DNA from: Acidobacteriota bacterium
GTDB lineage: Bacteria; Acidobacteriota; Terriglobia; Terriglobales; Acidobacteriaceae
Direction of reading: 5' to 3'
Assembly: GCA_021798735.1 (NCBI GenBank)
Contig: JAJZCA010000004.1
Span: 1-35,442, forward strand
DNA: 35,442 bases
Positions 8,591 through 18,138 of the stretch are shown one piece after another. The notes beneath the pieces were generated by a model, which worked only from the letters and a program-made list of their open reading frames with translations, did no database searches and had not been told where the DNA came from. Position 1 is the first letter of the stretch. Every line of letters starts with the position of its first letter. The position numbers and the translations under genes are program-made.

Positions 8591-10483
8591 ATGAGAATCC
8601 GCCTCAAGCTCGTACTGGCAATCACCGTGATGGTATCCGCCATGGTGATCTTGCTGTCTGCTCTATATCTGTCGCAATTGTTGTCGGAGCGAATCCAACA
8701 GAGCTATCGGCATACCGATATCGCCGCGCTTCAGGTGATGCTGGCCGCACGAGCGGCCATTGAGCACGGCATAGCGCACGTAGCGTTGCCCCCCAACGAT
8801 CCGAATGCCCTGAATGATGCCGTCGCCCAGGCATTGCGCAACGACGCTGCGCTCCGTCTGATGTTGAGCTCGTTCATCCGCTATGAACCGACCATTTACG
8901 ACATTAATATCGCGGGAAACGATGGAAACATTCTGCTGAGCACCGACCCGCTGTATCAAGGTCATGCCATGCCGCATCAGCCAAGCTTTGTTTCGTTGCA
9001 ACAGCAAACCGCATGGCAAAAATTTCGCATCGTCTTTGGGACTCCCGCCGTCTATGCCGTCGATGCCCGGCTGGATCGCAATCACGCTCCCTTCCTTACC
9101 GTCCGCGTAGGCGTGAGGACAACCTTTCTTCGCAGCCAGTTGGCTCCCTGGTTGCAAGCGGAATTTATCATCGTGGTTCTTTCCGTGCTTCTCACCATCG
9201 TTCTGGCGGCATTGCTTTCAAATATGGCACTGCACCCCTTGCAGGTGATCAGCGATCGGCTCGATCAATTCATGCTGGTAGAACCCCAGCCGGTCTCAGG
9301 ATCGGGGCTACTGCTGGCTAAGTCGGATGAAATCTCGCGTGTATCCAGCAAGATTGAACGCATCGGTCAGCGGATGCGGAGCGTTGAGGAAGTCTTCACG
9401 GCACTGAAAGAAAACTTGGATCAGGTGCTGGAGAACCTGCAAGACGGCGTGATGCTGTTCACGCAGGATGCGCGCGTGGTGATGGTCAGCGACTCTGTGG
9501 AGCACTTTCTGGGTATGACCCGGCAACAAATGCTGGGCGTCGAGCTGCACGACATCTTCGACCGCCAGTCCACGCTCGGCCAGGTAGTGCGCCGTGCCTT
9601 CAATGCACGGGTGATGCTGATGCAGGAAGAAGTCGTCACAGAAACGGGGCGGCGGATTCAGGTCTCTCTCGACTTCATCCATAGCGAAGATCCCACGACG
9701 CCCTCCGACACGTTGGGAGCATTGTTGACGCTGCACGATAGCGAATCCATGCGGAAGATTGAGAACGAGCTGGAAGTTTCACGGCGTCTGGCAGACCTTG
9801 GAAGACTCACCTCCGGTGTAGGCCACGAGGTAAAAAATCCCATCAACGCGATCGTTGTGCATCTGGAGCTGTTGCGCGAAAAACTGGCGCGAAACGATAG
9901 CAGCGCCGAGCGTCACGTGGACGTGATCCACAATGAAATCCGGCGTCTCGATCGAGTGGTGCAGACCTTGATCGACTTTTCCCGTCCTGTGGAACTGGAC
10001 CTGGCCATGCACGATCTGCGCTCCATCGTTACTTCAGTAATCACGCTGGCCGAGCCAGACCTGGCGCAACGGTCCGTCAAAGTAGTCAGCGTTATGCCGG
10101 GCTCTCCGGTCAATGTCCGCGTGGATGCGGATATGATTCAGCAGGCTCTGCTGAACGTAATCCTGAATGGCGCGCAAGCCATGGCAGACGGCGGCGAGTT
10201 GCATGTAGAACTGCGGCAGCACGGGCACGAAGCGAGTCTGCGTATCCGCGACCAGGGTTGTGGAATTCCGCGCGAAATTCTTAGCCGCATCTTCAATCTT
10301 TACTTTACGACGAAGCGGGATGGAACCGGCATTGGCCTGGCAATGACCTATCGTATACTGCAACTCCACAACGGCTCAGTTCAAGTAGAATCTGAGGTGG
10401 ACGTTGGCACGCAGTTCACCCTCCGGCTTCCTGTGACTTCCCTGCCGGAAGCAAAATCGATGCTTAGCACAAGTGCCGGCTAG
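8591..10483 (+). CDS. Membrane-bound sensor histidine kinase (HAMP-PAS-HisKA-HATPase), NtrB/AtoS type
   Basis: 630-aa ORF: two TM helices flanking a periplasmic region, PAS (LENLQDGVMLFTQDARVVMVSD), H-box LGRLTSGVGHEVKNPINAI, N-box LNVILNGAQAM, G-boxes DQGCGIP and GTGIGLAMTYRI. Confidence 0.96.
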   Translation: MRIRLKLVLAITVMVSAMVILLSALYLSQLLSERIQQSYRHTDIAALQVMLAARAAIEHGIAHVALPPNDPNALNDAVAQALRNDAALRLMLSSFIRYEPTIYDINIAGNDGNILLSTDPLYQGHAMPHQPSFVSLQQQTAWQKFRIVFGTPAVYAVDARLDRNHAPFLTVRVGVRTTFLRSQLAPWLQAEFIIVVLSVLLTIVLAALLSNMALHPLQVISDRLDQFMLVEPQPVSGSGLLLAKSDEISRVSSKIERIGQRMRSVEEVFTALKENLDQVLENLQDGVMLFTQDARVVMVSDSVEHFLGMTRQQMLGVELHDIFDRQSTLGQVVRRAFNARVMLMQEEVVTETGRRIQVSLDFIHSEDPTTPSDTLGALLTLHDSESMRKIENELEVSRRLADLGRLTSGVGHEVKNPINAIVVHLELLREKLARNDSSAERHVDVIHNEIRRLDRVVQTLIDFSRPVELDLAMHDLRSIVTSVITLAEPDLAQRSVKVVSVMPGSPVNVRVDADMIQQALLNVILNGAQAMADGGELHVELRQHGHEASLRIRDQGCGIPREILSRIFNLYFTTKRDGTGIGLAMTYRILQLHNGSVQVESEVDVGTQFTLRLPVTSLPEAKSMLSTSAG

Positions 10484-10554
10484 GTTGACAAGTGCATCGC
10501 GGGTTGATCGACGTAGAAATGAAGATTGACGCGTCGAAGAAATGCAGGGGAAGA

Positions 10555-11163
10555 ATGCGGTATTGGCGCTTATTTTTTGTTTCATTTCTGCTGACGTTTT
10601 CGATTGCTGGCTGCCGTCGCAAGCCACAGCGAGCACTGCCTCCGCCGCACGCCCAGGCTCCCGTTGTAAATACCATGCCCGCCATGCCGCCGCTTACGCT
10701 GGCGCCCGTGAAACTAGCCGAGTCCCAGCCAACCACTCCAGCCGCACCGCAGCCTGCTGCTGCGCCGCCCAAGAAACACAGAGCAAAAGTCCGCCGCCAC
10801 CGCGTCACGCCCAAGGGTGAGCCCGAGCCTGCGGCGGCGGCGGAGACACACCCGGCAACGACTGGCGATGCTGCCGGTGGAGCAGCTTCGGCTGCGCCTG
10901 GGACCGCCCTCATCGGGCAGCTCTCCGCCGATGATTCGACTGCAACGCCAACAGAGACAGCGCAGGCAAAACATCTCATCGACGCCACGGCGCTCCGGAT
11001 GGAGAAGGTCTCAAAGCAGCGGCAGGCGGAACATAAGGACGCAGTTGCACAAATCAATTCTTTTCTGGTGCAGGCCCGACAGGCCTTGAGCATGAACGAT
11101 GTGGTGGGCGCTCAGACGCTGGCGAACAAGGCAAAAATCCTTGTCGACGAGTTGTCCAAGTAG
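10555..11163 (+). CDS. Predicted Ala/Pro-rich lipoprotein of unknown function
   Basis: In-frame ATG at 10555 (the track starts at GTG 10492) gives MRYWRLFFVSFLLTFSIAGC|RRKPQ, a lipoprotein signal peptide with an S-I-A-G-C lipobox. Pro/Ala-rich linker, then an Ala-rich helical C-terminus (LVQARQALSMNDVVGAQTLANKAKILVDELSK). Confidence 0.78.
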   Translation: MRYWRLFFVSFLLTFSIAGCRRKPQRALPPPHAQAPVVNTMPAMPPLTLAPVKLAESQPTTPAAPQPAAAPPKKHRAKVRRHRVTPKGEPEPAAAAETHPATTGDAAGGAASAAPGTALIGQLSADDSTATPTETAQAKHLIDATALRMEKVSKQRQAEHKDAVAQINSFLVQARQALSMNDVVGAQTLANKAKILVDELSK

Positions 11164-11198
11164 CTGCGGGGATCTTTGCACACGCGCCTTCGAAGAGC

Positions 11199-12056
11199 TT
11201 ATCGCTCGCCCCACTTCAACTTGGCTCGCAAGACATCGAAGAAGCTGTTGCCACTCCTGCGAATCAGGCGGATCGTAGAGCGGGAACGGCAACAGTGCAG
11301 CTCGTCTCCGAGCCTCAACTCGACTGCTTCCTGCCCGTCGACAGTAAGGTAGATCTGCTCCGGGATTCCTTCGACGCTGAGCGTAAGCTTGGCGTCTCCG
11401 CGCACCACCAGCGGCCGAACCGTCAGTTGGTGCGGACAGACAGCGGTGATAATCATGCCGTCGATGTCGGGAGCCAGAATGGGGCCGTTGGCAGCGAGGT
11501 TATAGGCCGTAGAACCGGTTGGCGTCGCTACAATCACTCCATCGGCACTAAACTGTGCCACCGTCTGATCGCCGGCCTTGACCAGAATGCTGACCATGCG
11601 CGCAATGGTGCCCTTGGTAATGACCACGTCATTCAGCGCTTCAAACTCGTGGTGGACCAGGCCGGCGCGGCGAACCTCGGCGTGCAACATGGCGCGCTCA
11701 TCAATCACGCAACCGCTCCGGCGCCAAGATTCCAACGTGGTGAATAACTCATCCAGCGGCACCTCCGCCAGAAAACCCAGCGACCCCAGGTTGACGCTGA
11801 GAATCGGCGTTTGCGTACGCGCGAATGCTCTGGCCGCAGCAAGCAATGTTCCATCTCCGCCCAGGACAATCACCAATTCCGGCTTATGCTCATGCATCAA
11901 GTGCCGGGGCACCACGTCTACTGAGCCTAGGTACCCGGCGCTCATTGGGTCCAGGATGGAAGCGTAGCCGTGTTGCTTCAGCCAGACCGTCAACTCCGGC
12001 AAAATCGTCGCCAGTTCCGGTTTTTGCGGCTTGGAAATGATTGCGATCGATCGCAT
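11199..12056 (-). CDS. nadK: NAD kinase
   Basis: 285-aa ORF: LVIVLGGDGTLLAAARAFA (GGDGT motif), NLGSLGFLAEVPLDEL, FSADGVIVATPTGSTAYNLAANGPILAPDIDGMIITAVCPHQLTVRPLVV. Confidence 0.97.
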   Translation of the reverse strand: MRSIAIISKPQKPELATILPELTVWLKQHGYASILDPMSAGYLGSVDVVPRHLMHEHKPELVIVLGGDGTLLAAARAFARTQTPILSVNLGSLGFLAEVPLDELFTTLESWRRSGCVIDERAMLHAEVRRAGLVHHEFEALNDVVITKGTIARMVSILVKAGDQTVAQFSADGVIVATPTGSTAYNLAANGPILAPDIDGMIITAVCPHQLTVRPLVVRGDAKLTLSVEGIPEQIYLTVDGQEAVELRLGDELHCCRSRSTIRLIRRSGNSFFDVLRAKLKWGER

Positions 12057-12066
12057 GCGTTCTCCC

Positions 12067-12822
12067 TTAGAACCGAGCGTATATCAGAAACTCCCGATTT
12101 CCGTCTCCGCCACGGATGGGCGAATCCATGACCCTTGTCTCTAAAGCCCGATGGGCTTCCAGAGTTTCCAGCACCCTGGCAACGGCACGCTGATGCGCGG
12201 CGGAACTATGGACGATTCCGCCCCTGCCGACAAACTCCTTGCCCGCCTCAAACTGAGGCTTGGCCAGGATGACTGCCTCCCGGCTGTGGTCATCCGAAAC
12301 ACTCACATCCGCAGGAAACGCTGCGGCAATCGCCGCAGGCAGGACCAACGATGCCGCAATAAACGAGACATCGACGGCCAAGAAGTCAATTTCGGCTGGC
12401 AGCATGCCCGCCGTTAGGCGACGGGCATTGGTGCGTTCTATCAGCAACAGGCGCGGATCGAGGCGGAGCTTTTCTGCCAACTGTCCTTGGCCGCTGTCGA
12501 TCCCGACGACGCGAGCGGCTCCGCGCTGCAGCAGACAATCGGTGAACCCGCCGGTGGAAATGCCAATGTCCAAGCAAGAGCGTCCGGATATATTGATTTG
12601 CCAGGCGTCGAGCGCTGCCGCCAGCTTCACTCCGCCACGACTTACGTACGGAAGGTCTTCCTCCAGCGCCTCGATCATCTGCTGGGAGTCGACGAGAAAG
12701 CCCGCCTTGGTGATAACGACGCCATCCACCGCAATATGGCCTGCGGAGATTCTCTCCTGTGCGCGTGTTCGCGACGACGCAATGCCCTGCCCAACCAGCA
12801 GCTTATCGAGACGAAGCTTCAT
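12067..12822 (-). CDS. tlyA: TlyA family rRNA (cytidine-2'-O)-methyltransferase / hemolysin A family protein
   Basis: 251-aa ORF: N-terminal S4 domain (RLDKLLVGQGIASSRTRAQERISAGHIAVDG), FtsJ-like fold (CLDIGISTGGFTDCLLQRGAARVVGIDSGQGQL), AVDVSFIAASLVLPA, ILAKPQFEAGKEFVGRGGIV. Confidence 0.95.
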   Translation of the reverse strand: MKLRLDKLLVGQGIASSRTRAQERISAGHIAVDGVVITKAGFLVDSQQMIEALEEDLPYVSRGGVKLAAALDAWQINISGRSCLDIGISTGGFTDCLLQRGAARVVGIDSGQGQLAEKLRLDPRLLLIERTNARRLTAGMLPAEIDFLAVDVSFIAASLVLPAAIAAAFPADVSVSDDHSREAVILAKPQFEAGKEFVGRGGIVHSSAAHQRAVARVLETLEAHRALETRVMDSPIRGGDGNREFLIYARF

Positions 12823-12885
12823 CCATGCACCGTTATCAGTCGAGCCGATAGTTCACGGTTCTTGCCAGCTTGCATGTTGTGAGGA

Positions 12886-14337
12886 TCAGGAACCTGTCAG
12901 GTAGACCTCGATACCATTTCCGGTGAGCGGTAAACTTGTATCGATGGTATCGTCCACCGTCTGAATGATCGTCAGCATATTTGTGTCCGGGGACACCACA
13001 TACACCTTACCGGTGGGAGTCCCGACGGTGGCGGCGATCGACATGGGATGAACGATGCAAAGAACATTGGGGTCGCCGGACGTGCAGGGCTCCTGAGGTA
13101 ACGGAATGGTCTTGGTGACAGTGTTACTGGTTAAACTGACAACACTCACGGTTCCATCTCCGCGATTGGCAACGTAAGCGCGGGTTCCATCCTGGAGAAT
13201 GGAGACGGAAGACGGGTTGCTGCCGACTGGCACGGTGGCAATAATCTGGCCAAAGTTGGGACTGTCATTGCCGTAGACGTCCTCACTTATATTGATCAAC
13301 GTGAGCGTATTCGAGCCTGAGTTCGCGACGGCCAGGATCGATCCTGTATTGTAAATCGCCGCCCAGACGGGTCCTTGTCCAACAGAAATCTGACCCGCCG
13401 GTGCATTCGGCTGGTTATGGATCAGATTCTGACTTGTATCGATCTGGTTCTGCTGGCTATCGATCACTGAAACCGTGCCGCTGTCCTGGTTCAGGATGAA
13501 AACTCGCCGGTTGTCGTTGCTCATCACGCCATAGACCGGACAAAACCCTAGGGCTAAATTGGAAGAGGGCGTGTTGGTCGTGGTTTCAATTCCGGTGGCG
13601 ACACCAGGAGAATTGGAACCTGGACAACTCTCAGCGGGAAGTGCCTGGCTATCGTCGTAGCTGATGGCATAGATACGCTGGGCGCTCGCGTTGCCGACCA
13701 AGTTGGCAGGATATTGCCGTGCCGATGGATTCCGCGCATCGATGAGCGGAATTTCCAGAAAACCGGATGGCGAAGTCGCGCCATTCGCCGTCTTCATCAC
13801 TTCGACGGAGCCTCGTCCAGTCTGCGCGACATACAGATAATTTCTGGTCGATATCATGGTGCCGGGATCAGCATCGGCAAGCAGCGTACTCGAATACACG
13901 TTATGACTTTCCACCGTGGTGGAGACGCTGAAGTTCGTGATCGTACCATCTGCGTTGGTGTTGTAAACAATTCCCCCGCTGCCGTTGCTGTTGGCCGCCA
14001 GTCCTATCCACCGCGGTCCATTGCCAAGATTCACTCGAATCGCCAGGGAGTCTCCTGAGAAATCTACCAGCGATCCCGATCCGGGCACGGTGCTGCCGGC
14101 GCAAATCAGATCGATGGTCGGAGCAGAGACATTGGTTTTGTTGCCGCAGGTGGTTACAATCGCGTATTTGGTCGGTTGCGCCGAAGGTTGAACCGGAGGC
14201 ACGCTGGTAACCACCGGACGGTAAATATCTCCGCAGCCCAGCATGAAGGCGAATATCAGACTCGATCCCAATAATTCCCAGGGCCTTCTTCGCCCAAAAA
14301 CTGACAACACTCGTGAATACCCCATGGTTTCCAACAA
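12886..14337 (-). CDS. YVTN/YncE-type beta-propeller lipoprotein
   Basis: 483-aa ORF: signal peptide with lipobox-like FAFMLGC|GD, then repeated blades (VFILNQDSGTVSVIDSQQNQID, ILAVANSGSNTLTLINI, AYVANRGDGTVSVVSLTSNTVTKTIPL, VYVVSPDTNMLTIIQ). The start may be the internal ATG (MGYSR). Confidence 0.88.
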   Translation of the reverse strand: MLETMGYSRVLSVFGRRRPWELLGSSLIFAFMLGCGDIYRPVVTSVPPVQPSAQPTKYAIVTTCGNKTNVSAPTIDLICAGSTVPGSGSLVDFSGDSLAIRVNLGNGPRWIGLAANSNGSGGIVYNTNADGTITNFSVSTTVESHNVYSSTLLADADPGTMISTRNYLYVAQTGRGSVEVMKTANGATSPSGFLEIPLIDARNPSARQYPANLVGNASAQRIYAISYDDSQALPAESCPGSNSPGVATGIETTTNTPSSNLALGFCPVYGVMSNDNRRVFILNQDSGTVSVIDSQQNQIDTSQNLIHNQPNAPAGQISVGQGPVWAAIYNTGSILAVANSGSNTLTLINISEDVYGNDSPNFGQIIATVPVGSNPSSVSILQDGTRAYVANRGDGTVSVVSLTSNTVTKTIPLPQEPCTSGDPNVLCIVHPMSIAATVGTPTGKVYVVSPDTNMLTIIQTVDDTIDTSLPLTGNGIEVYLTGS

Positions 14338-14463
14338 TCAATTGAAGCTGTCACTGATTGTAAATCAGTGCCGATGTTTTCGCGGGCTGGAGTCCAGCTT
14401 TCCTGCGGGCCGTGGAGTGGCGACTCCAGCGGACCAATTCCACCCGATCCATAGACCTGCGAA

Positions 14464-15147
14464 TCAGTGCAGGTGCAGGCGCCAAAGAGTGTAGCTTCCC
14501 ATCTCGTGCAGGTATCGCTCCGCAATCTCGATCTGACTAACGGATTTGCCTGCTTCTCGCGGCGAAAGCAAAACATGCAACCCCTGGGCCCGGCATAATT
14601 CACGAATGCGAAACATGTGGGTTCCATCACTGACAACCAGAATGGTTCGCAGATGATTCTCCCGGGCAATCGCGGCCAGTCTATCCACGGACTCCTCGGT
14701 ATCGCTACTGTTGGTTTCCGCAATGATGCTGCGATCAGGCACGCCATGGGTAAGAAAGAAATCGCGGCCCACAGCACCCTCGCTCAATTGCGGATCGTAT
14801 TGCGATCCAGCGCCGCCGCCAAGAGAAATCAGCAAGGGGGCCAATCCGCGCTCGTATAGATCGAGTGCGTGTTCCAATCGAGCATGCAAGACTGGCGAAG
14901 GCCGCCCGTTGTATGCGGCAGCGCCAAACACCGCAATGGCATCGGCAGGGAGGGTCTGGATGATGTAGGAGGTGTCCCGTATTTCGAGGAAGAGCCACCA
15001 GAACCACACGAAGCAAACCAGCAGCGCGACGGCGAGAATTCTTCGCAGAATCCGGCCAACGATGCCGCGGGTTTTTCTGGGCCCCGAACTATACTCGTCC
15101 TCCCAGTCGCGTTCTTCGGCTTCGATATCTCGCATCGCTCGATGCAC
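14464..15147 (-). CDS. YdcF/SanA-like DUF218 membrane protein
   Basis: 227-aa ORF: one N-terminal TM (ILAVALLVCFVWFWWLFL) and DUF218 motifs ADAIAVFGAAAYNGRPSPVLHARLEHALDLY, LLISLGGGAGSQ, ETNSSDTEESV, ILVVSDGTHMFR. Confidence 0.9.
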   Translation of the reverse strand: MHRAMRDIEAEERDWEDEYSSGPRKTRGIVGRILRRILAVALLVCFVWFWWLFLEIRDTSYIIQTLPADAIAVFGAAAYNGRPSPVLHARLEHALDLYERGLAPLLISLGGGAGSQYDPQLSEGAVGRDFFLTHGVPDRSIIAETNSSDTEESVDRLAAIARENHLRTILVVSDGTHMFRIRELCRAQGLHVLLSPREAGKSVSQIEIAERYLHEMGSYTLWRLHLH

Positions 15148-15149
15148 CG

Positions 15150-15791
15150 TTATTGCAGCGCGAAAGCAATCTCGTGCGTTGGAATTGCGCCCTCGCGCAG
15201 AATCTGCCAGGTTCCTGGTCCAGCAGATAAATCGACAATTGTCGTCGGAAGGCTTCTTCCGGTTGGGCCACCGTCAACGATCAAAGGAAGCCGATCGCCA
15301 AGCTGATCTCGAACTCCTATGGCATGGGTGCATTCGGGAGCGCCAAATGCGTTGGCGGAGGTCGCCGTGACCGGCAGACCCAGCATTCGCACCACCGCTC
15401 GCGGAATCGCAGCGTCCGGAACTCGCAACGCAACGTTTCCAGTATTCGCTGTGACTCGCAGCGGCAACCGAGTTCCCGCGCGCACAATCACGGTCAGCGG
15501 CCCGGGCCAAAAGCGCTCGGCAAGACGGTCAAATTGGGAGTCGAGGTTTCGCGCAATTTCATACGCCTGGGCGACATCGGCCAGCAGCAACGATAGCGGC
15601 TTGTGCCGCAGACGCATCTTGATGTCATAGATCAGTTCAACTGCGTGCAGGTTTACCGGATCCACGGCCAGGCCGTAAAACGTATCTGTCGGCAAGCCGA
15701 CGACACTACCCGCTCGCAGGCAGCGCACAATGTACTCGATCTTTTCCGGCTCCGGCTCATCCGGCTGCACGCGCAGTATTTCCGCTGACAA
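15150..15791 (-). CDS. L-threonylcarbamoyladenylate synthase, Sua5/YciO/YrdC family
   Basis: Core RCLRAGSVVGLPTDTFYGLAVDPVN, KMRLRHKPLSLLL, RFWPGPLTVIV, ALRVPD, PVTATSANAFG. The track start (16067) would overlap the divergent RNA methyltransferase gene. TTG at 15791 (LSAEILRVQP) is preceded by GGAG and starts the conserved domain more plausibly. Confidence 0.92.
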   Translation of the reverse strand: MSAEILRVQPDEPEPEKIEYIVRCLRAGSVVGLPTDTFYGLAVDPVNLHAVELIYDIKMRLRHKPLSLLLADVAQAYEIARNLDSQFDRLAERFWPGPLTVIVRAGTRLPLRVTANTGNVALRVPDAAIPRAVVRMLGLPVTATSANAFGAPECTHAIGVRDQLGDRLPLIVDGGPTGRSLPTTIVDLSAGPGTWQILREGAIPTHEIAFALQ

Positions 15792-15945
15792 ACTATTTCT
15801 CCACGTCTGCGAGTTGAGCTCGAAGAGTTTGAAGACTGAAAATATTTTCGAGCTTGATCCATGATACCCGTTCGTAGAAGCTGCAACGGTCCGAATATCG
15901 TCGCGGATCCGAAAGACCCGTATCGCGGGCGTAAAATCGCGAGGT

Positions 15946-16779
15946 ATGCCGGACTCTGTGTCCTCCACTTCCGTCGAAACGATCCGCAGCCGCCAGAATG
16001 CGCGGCTGAAAGACCTGCGGCAGCGTTTGCTGCATCCAGGCATCGGCGCGGACAGGCTAGTTGCCATCGAAGGGGATCATCTTATTGAGGAAGCCCAGCG
16101 CAGCGGACTAGGATTCGATGCCGTGTTTCTGCGGGAAGACCGCATCTTGAAAAGAGAGTGGCACTTTCTTGGCCATGTACATGTAAAGGTTTTCGCCGTC
16201 GCCACGGACGCATTCGACCATGCCTGCGTCACTGAATCTCCCCAGGGAATCGCCGCGTTGGTGAAAGCTCCCGAATGGACGCTGGAATCGCTGCTGACCG
16301 CAGAACAGCCTCGGCTTGTTATCCTGGCAGGGCTGCAGGATCCTGGCAATGTGGGCACCATTATTCGTTCGGCCGAAGCCTTTGGGGCCTCCGGAGTTCT
16401 GCTGACGGCTGGAAGCGTCAGCCCGTGGAACCAGAAAGCGCTGCGTGCTTCGGCGGGATCGAGCTTTCGGCTTCCGGTTGTTTCTCTGGCCGATGTCTCG
16501 CGGCTACGCCGTCTGGCTGAAAAACAAATTCCCACATACGCATGCGTTGCTGACAGTGGAACTTCCATCTTCGAGGCCGACCTGCGCGGACCCATCGCGT
16601 TTGTCATCGGGAATGAAGGCGCGGGAATTACAGATGAGATTTTGTCCTTCTGCCAGAAAAGTCTCCATGTCCCGTGTCCCGGAGACGTGGAGTCTCTGAA
16701 TGCCGCCATTGCCGCGTCGATTCTGCTGTATGAGGCATCGCGCCAACGCAGCGGCACATCCCTCCAAGGCAAGCCATGA
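15946..16779 (+). CDS. TrmH/SpoU family RNA methyltransferase
   Basis: 277-aa ORF: LVILAGLQDPGNVGTIIRSAEAFGASGVLLT, AFVIGNEGAGI, VPCPGDVESLNAAIAASILLYEASRQR (SPOUT motifs 1-3). Confidence 0.96.
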   Translation: MPDSVSSTSVETIRSRQNARLKDLRQRLLHPGIGADRLVAIEGDHLIEEAQRSGLGFDAVFLREDRILKREWHFLGHVHVKVFAVATDAFDHACVTESPQGIAALVKAPEWTLESLLTAEQPRLVILAGLQDPGNVGTIIRSAEAFGASGVLLTAGSVSPWNQKALRASAGSSFRLPVVSLADVSRLRRLAEKQIPTYACVADSGTSIFEADLRGPIAFVIGNEGAGITDEILSFCQKSLHVPCPGDVESLNAAIAASILLYEASRQRSGTSLQGKP

Positions 16780-18128
16780 GCCTCTTCGACGCACTGCCTG
16801 GCGAGCCCGCATACTCAAAGGATGCGCCGACCGATCTGCGCCAGCGCCCATTGGCAGAACGGATGCGTCCACGCACGCTCGATGAATTCGTCGGCCAGGA
16901 GCACCTGCTTGCGCCCGGAAAAGCGCTGCGCCTGCAGTTGGAAACCGACGACACCACATCGATGATTTTGTGGGGACCGCCGGGAGTGGGAAAAACGACG
17001 CTGGCCAAGATCATCGCGCACACGACGAAAGCCACGTTCATCGAGTTTTCCGCGGTCGTCAGCGGAATTAAAGAGATCAAGCAGGTAATGGCGGAAGCCG
17101 ACCAGGCAGCTTCTGCCGGCATGCGCACCATTTTATTTATCGACGAGATTCACCGCTTCAACCGCAGCCAGCAGGATGCGTTTTTGCCATACGTAGAGCG
17201 GGGAGCCATCCGGTTGATTGGTGCCACCACGGAGAATCCCTCCTTTGAGCTGAATGCCGCCCTGCTGTCTCGCTGCCGCGTCTACGTGCTGGAAGCGCTG
17301 AGCGATGAACAAATTGTCGCGCTGTTGCAGAGGGCGCTCATAGATAAAGAGCGAGGTCTCGGCGGATTCGGAATCACGTCGCCGGAAGATGCCTTTAACG
17401 TAATTGCCGGATATTCGAACGGCGACGTTCGGCGCGCTTACAACGTATTGGAAGCGGCGGTCCGGTTGGCCGCGAGTGCGGGGCAGTCGAGTCTGGATGG
17501 CCATCTGATCGCCGATGCCGTGCAACAGAAAACGCTGCTCTACGACAAGAGTGGCGAGGAACATTACAACCTGATTTCCGCGCTGCATAAATCCATTCGC
17601 AACAGCGATCCGGATGCAGCGCTGTACTGGCTGGCACGCATGTTGCGCTCCGGCGAAGATCCGATGTACCTGGCGCGCCGGCTGGTGCGCATGGCATCCG
17701 AAGACATTGGCCTGGCCGCTCCGGAAGCTCTGAACCTGACGCTCTCCGCGCGCGATTCGATGGACTTTCTCGGCAGCCCGGAGGGCGATCTGGCTCTGGC
17801 CCAGGCGGCTGTCTATCTCGCGCTCGCACCCAAGTCGAACGCACTGTACACCGCCTATGGCGCGGTCACCCGCGACGTGGAACAAACGCGCGCCGAGCCA
17901 GTGCCACTGCATCTGCGCAACGCGCCCACGCGGCTGATGGAGGCGCTTGATTATGGCAAGGGATATCGCTATGCGCACGATGAGAGAGGCGCCGTCTCCG
18001 ATATGGATTGCCTGCCGCCGGGCTTGATTGGACGTAAGTACTATCAGCCGACCGATCGCGGCCGCGAGAAGATGCTGCAACAGCGTATGGAAGAGATCGA
18101 GCAGTTGCGCAAGCAGAATCGCAAATAG
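16776..18128 (+). CDS. rarA: Replication-associated recombination protein A (RarA/MgsA AAA+ ATPase)
   Basis: 450-aa ORF: PLAERMRPRTLDEFVGQEHLL, WGPPGVGKTTLAKIIA, ILFIDEIHRFNRSQQDAFLPYVE, GATTENPSFELNAALLSRC, ISALHKSIRNSDPDAALYWLARML. ATGA overlap with the upstream methyltransferase gene. Confidence 0.97.
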   Translation: MSLFDALPGEPAYSKDAPTDLRQRPLAERMRPRTLDEFVGQEHLLAPGKALRLQLETDDTTSMILWGPPGVGKTTLAKIIAHTTKATFIEFSAVVSGIKEIKQVMAEADQAASAGMRTILFIDEIHRFNRSQQDAFLPYVERGAIRLIGATTENPSFELNAALLSRCRVYVLEALSDEQIVALLQRALIDKERGLGGFGITSPEDAFNVIAGYSNGDVRRAYNVLEAAVRLAASAGQSSLDGHLIADAVQQKTLLYDKSGEEHYNLISALHKSIRNSDPDAALYWLARMLRSGEDPMYLARRLVRMASEDIGLAAPEALNLTLSARDSMDFLGSPEGDLALAQAAVYLALAPKSNALYTAYGAVTRDVEQTRAEPVPLHLRNAPTRLMEALDYGKGYRYAHDERGAVSDMDCLPPGLIGRKYYQPTDRGREKMLQQRMEEIEQLRKQNRK

Positions 18129-18138
18129 GGTCGCGGAG

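Noticed and set aside
10625-10900. CCGCC/GCGGCGG-rich stretch as a possible repeat array
   Set aside because: Explained by the Pro/Ala-rich linker codons of the lipoprotein gene.
17133-18080. 315-aa - strand ORF
   Set aside because: Antisense shadow of rarA, whose motifs are unambiguous.
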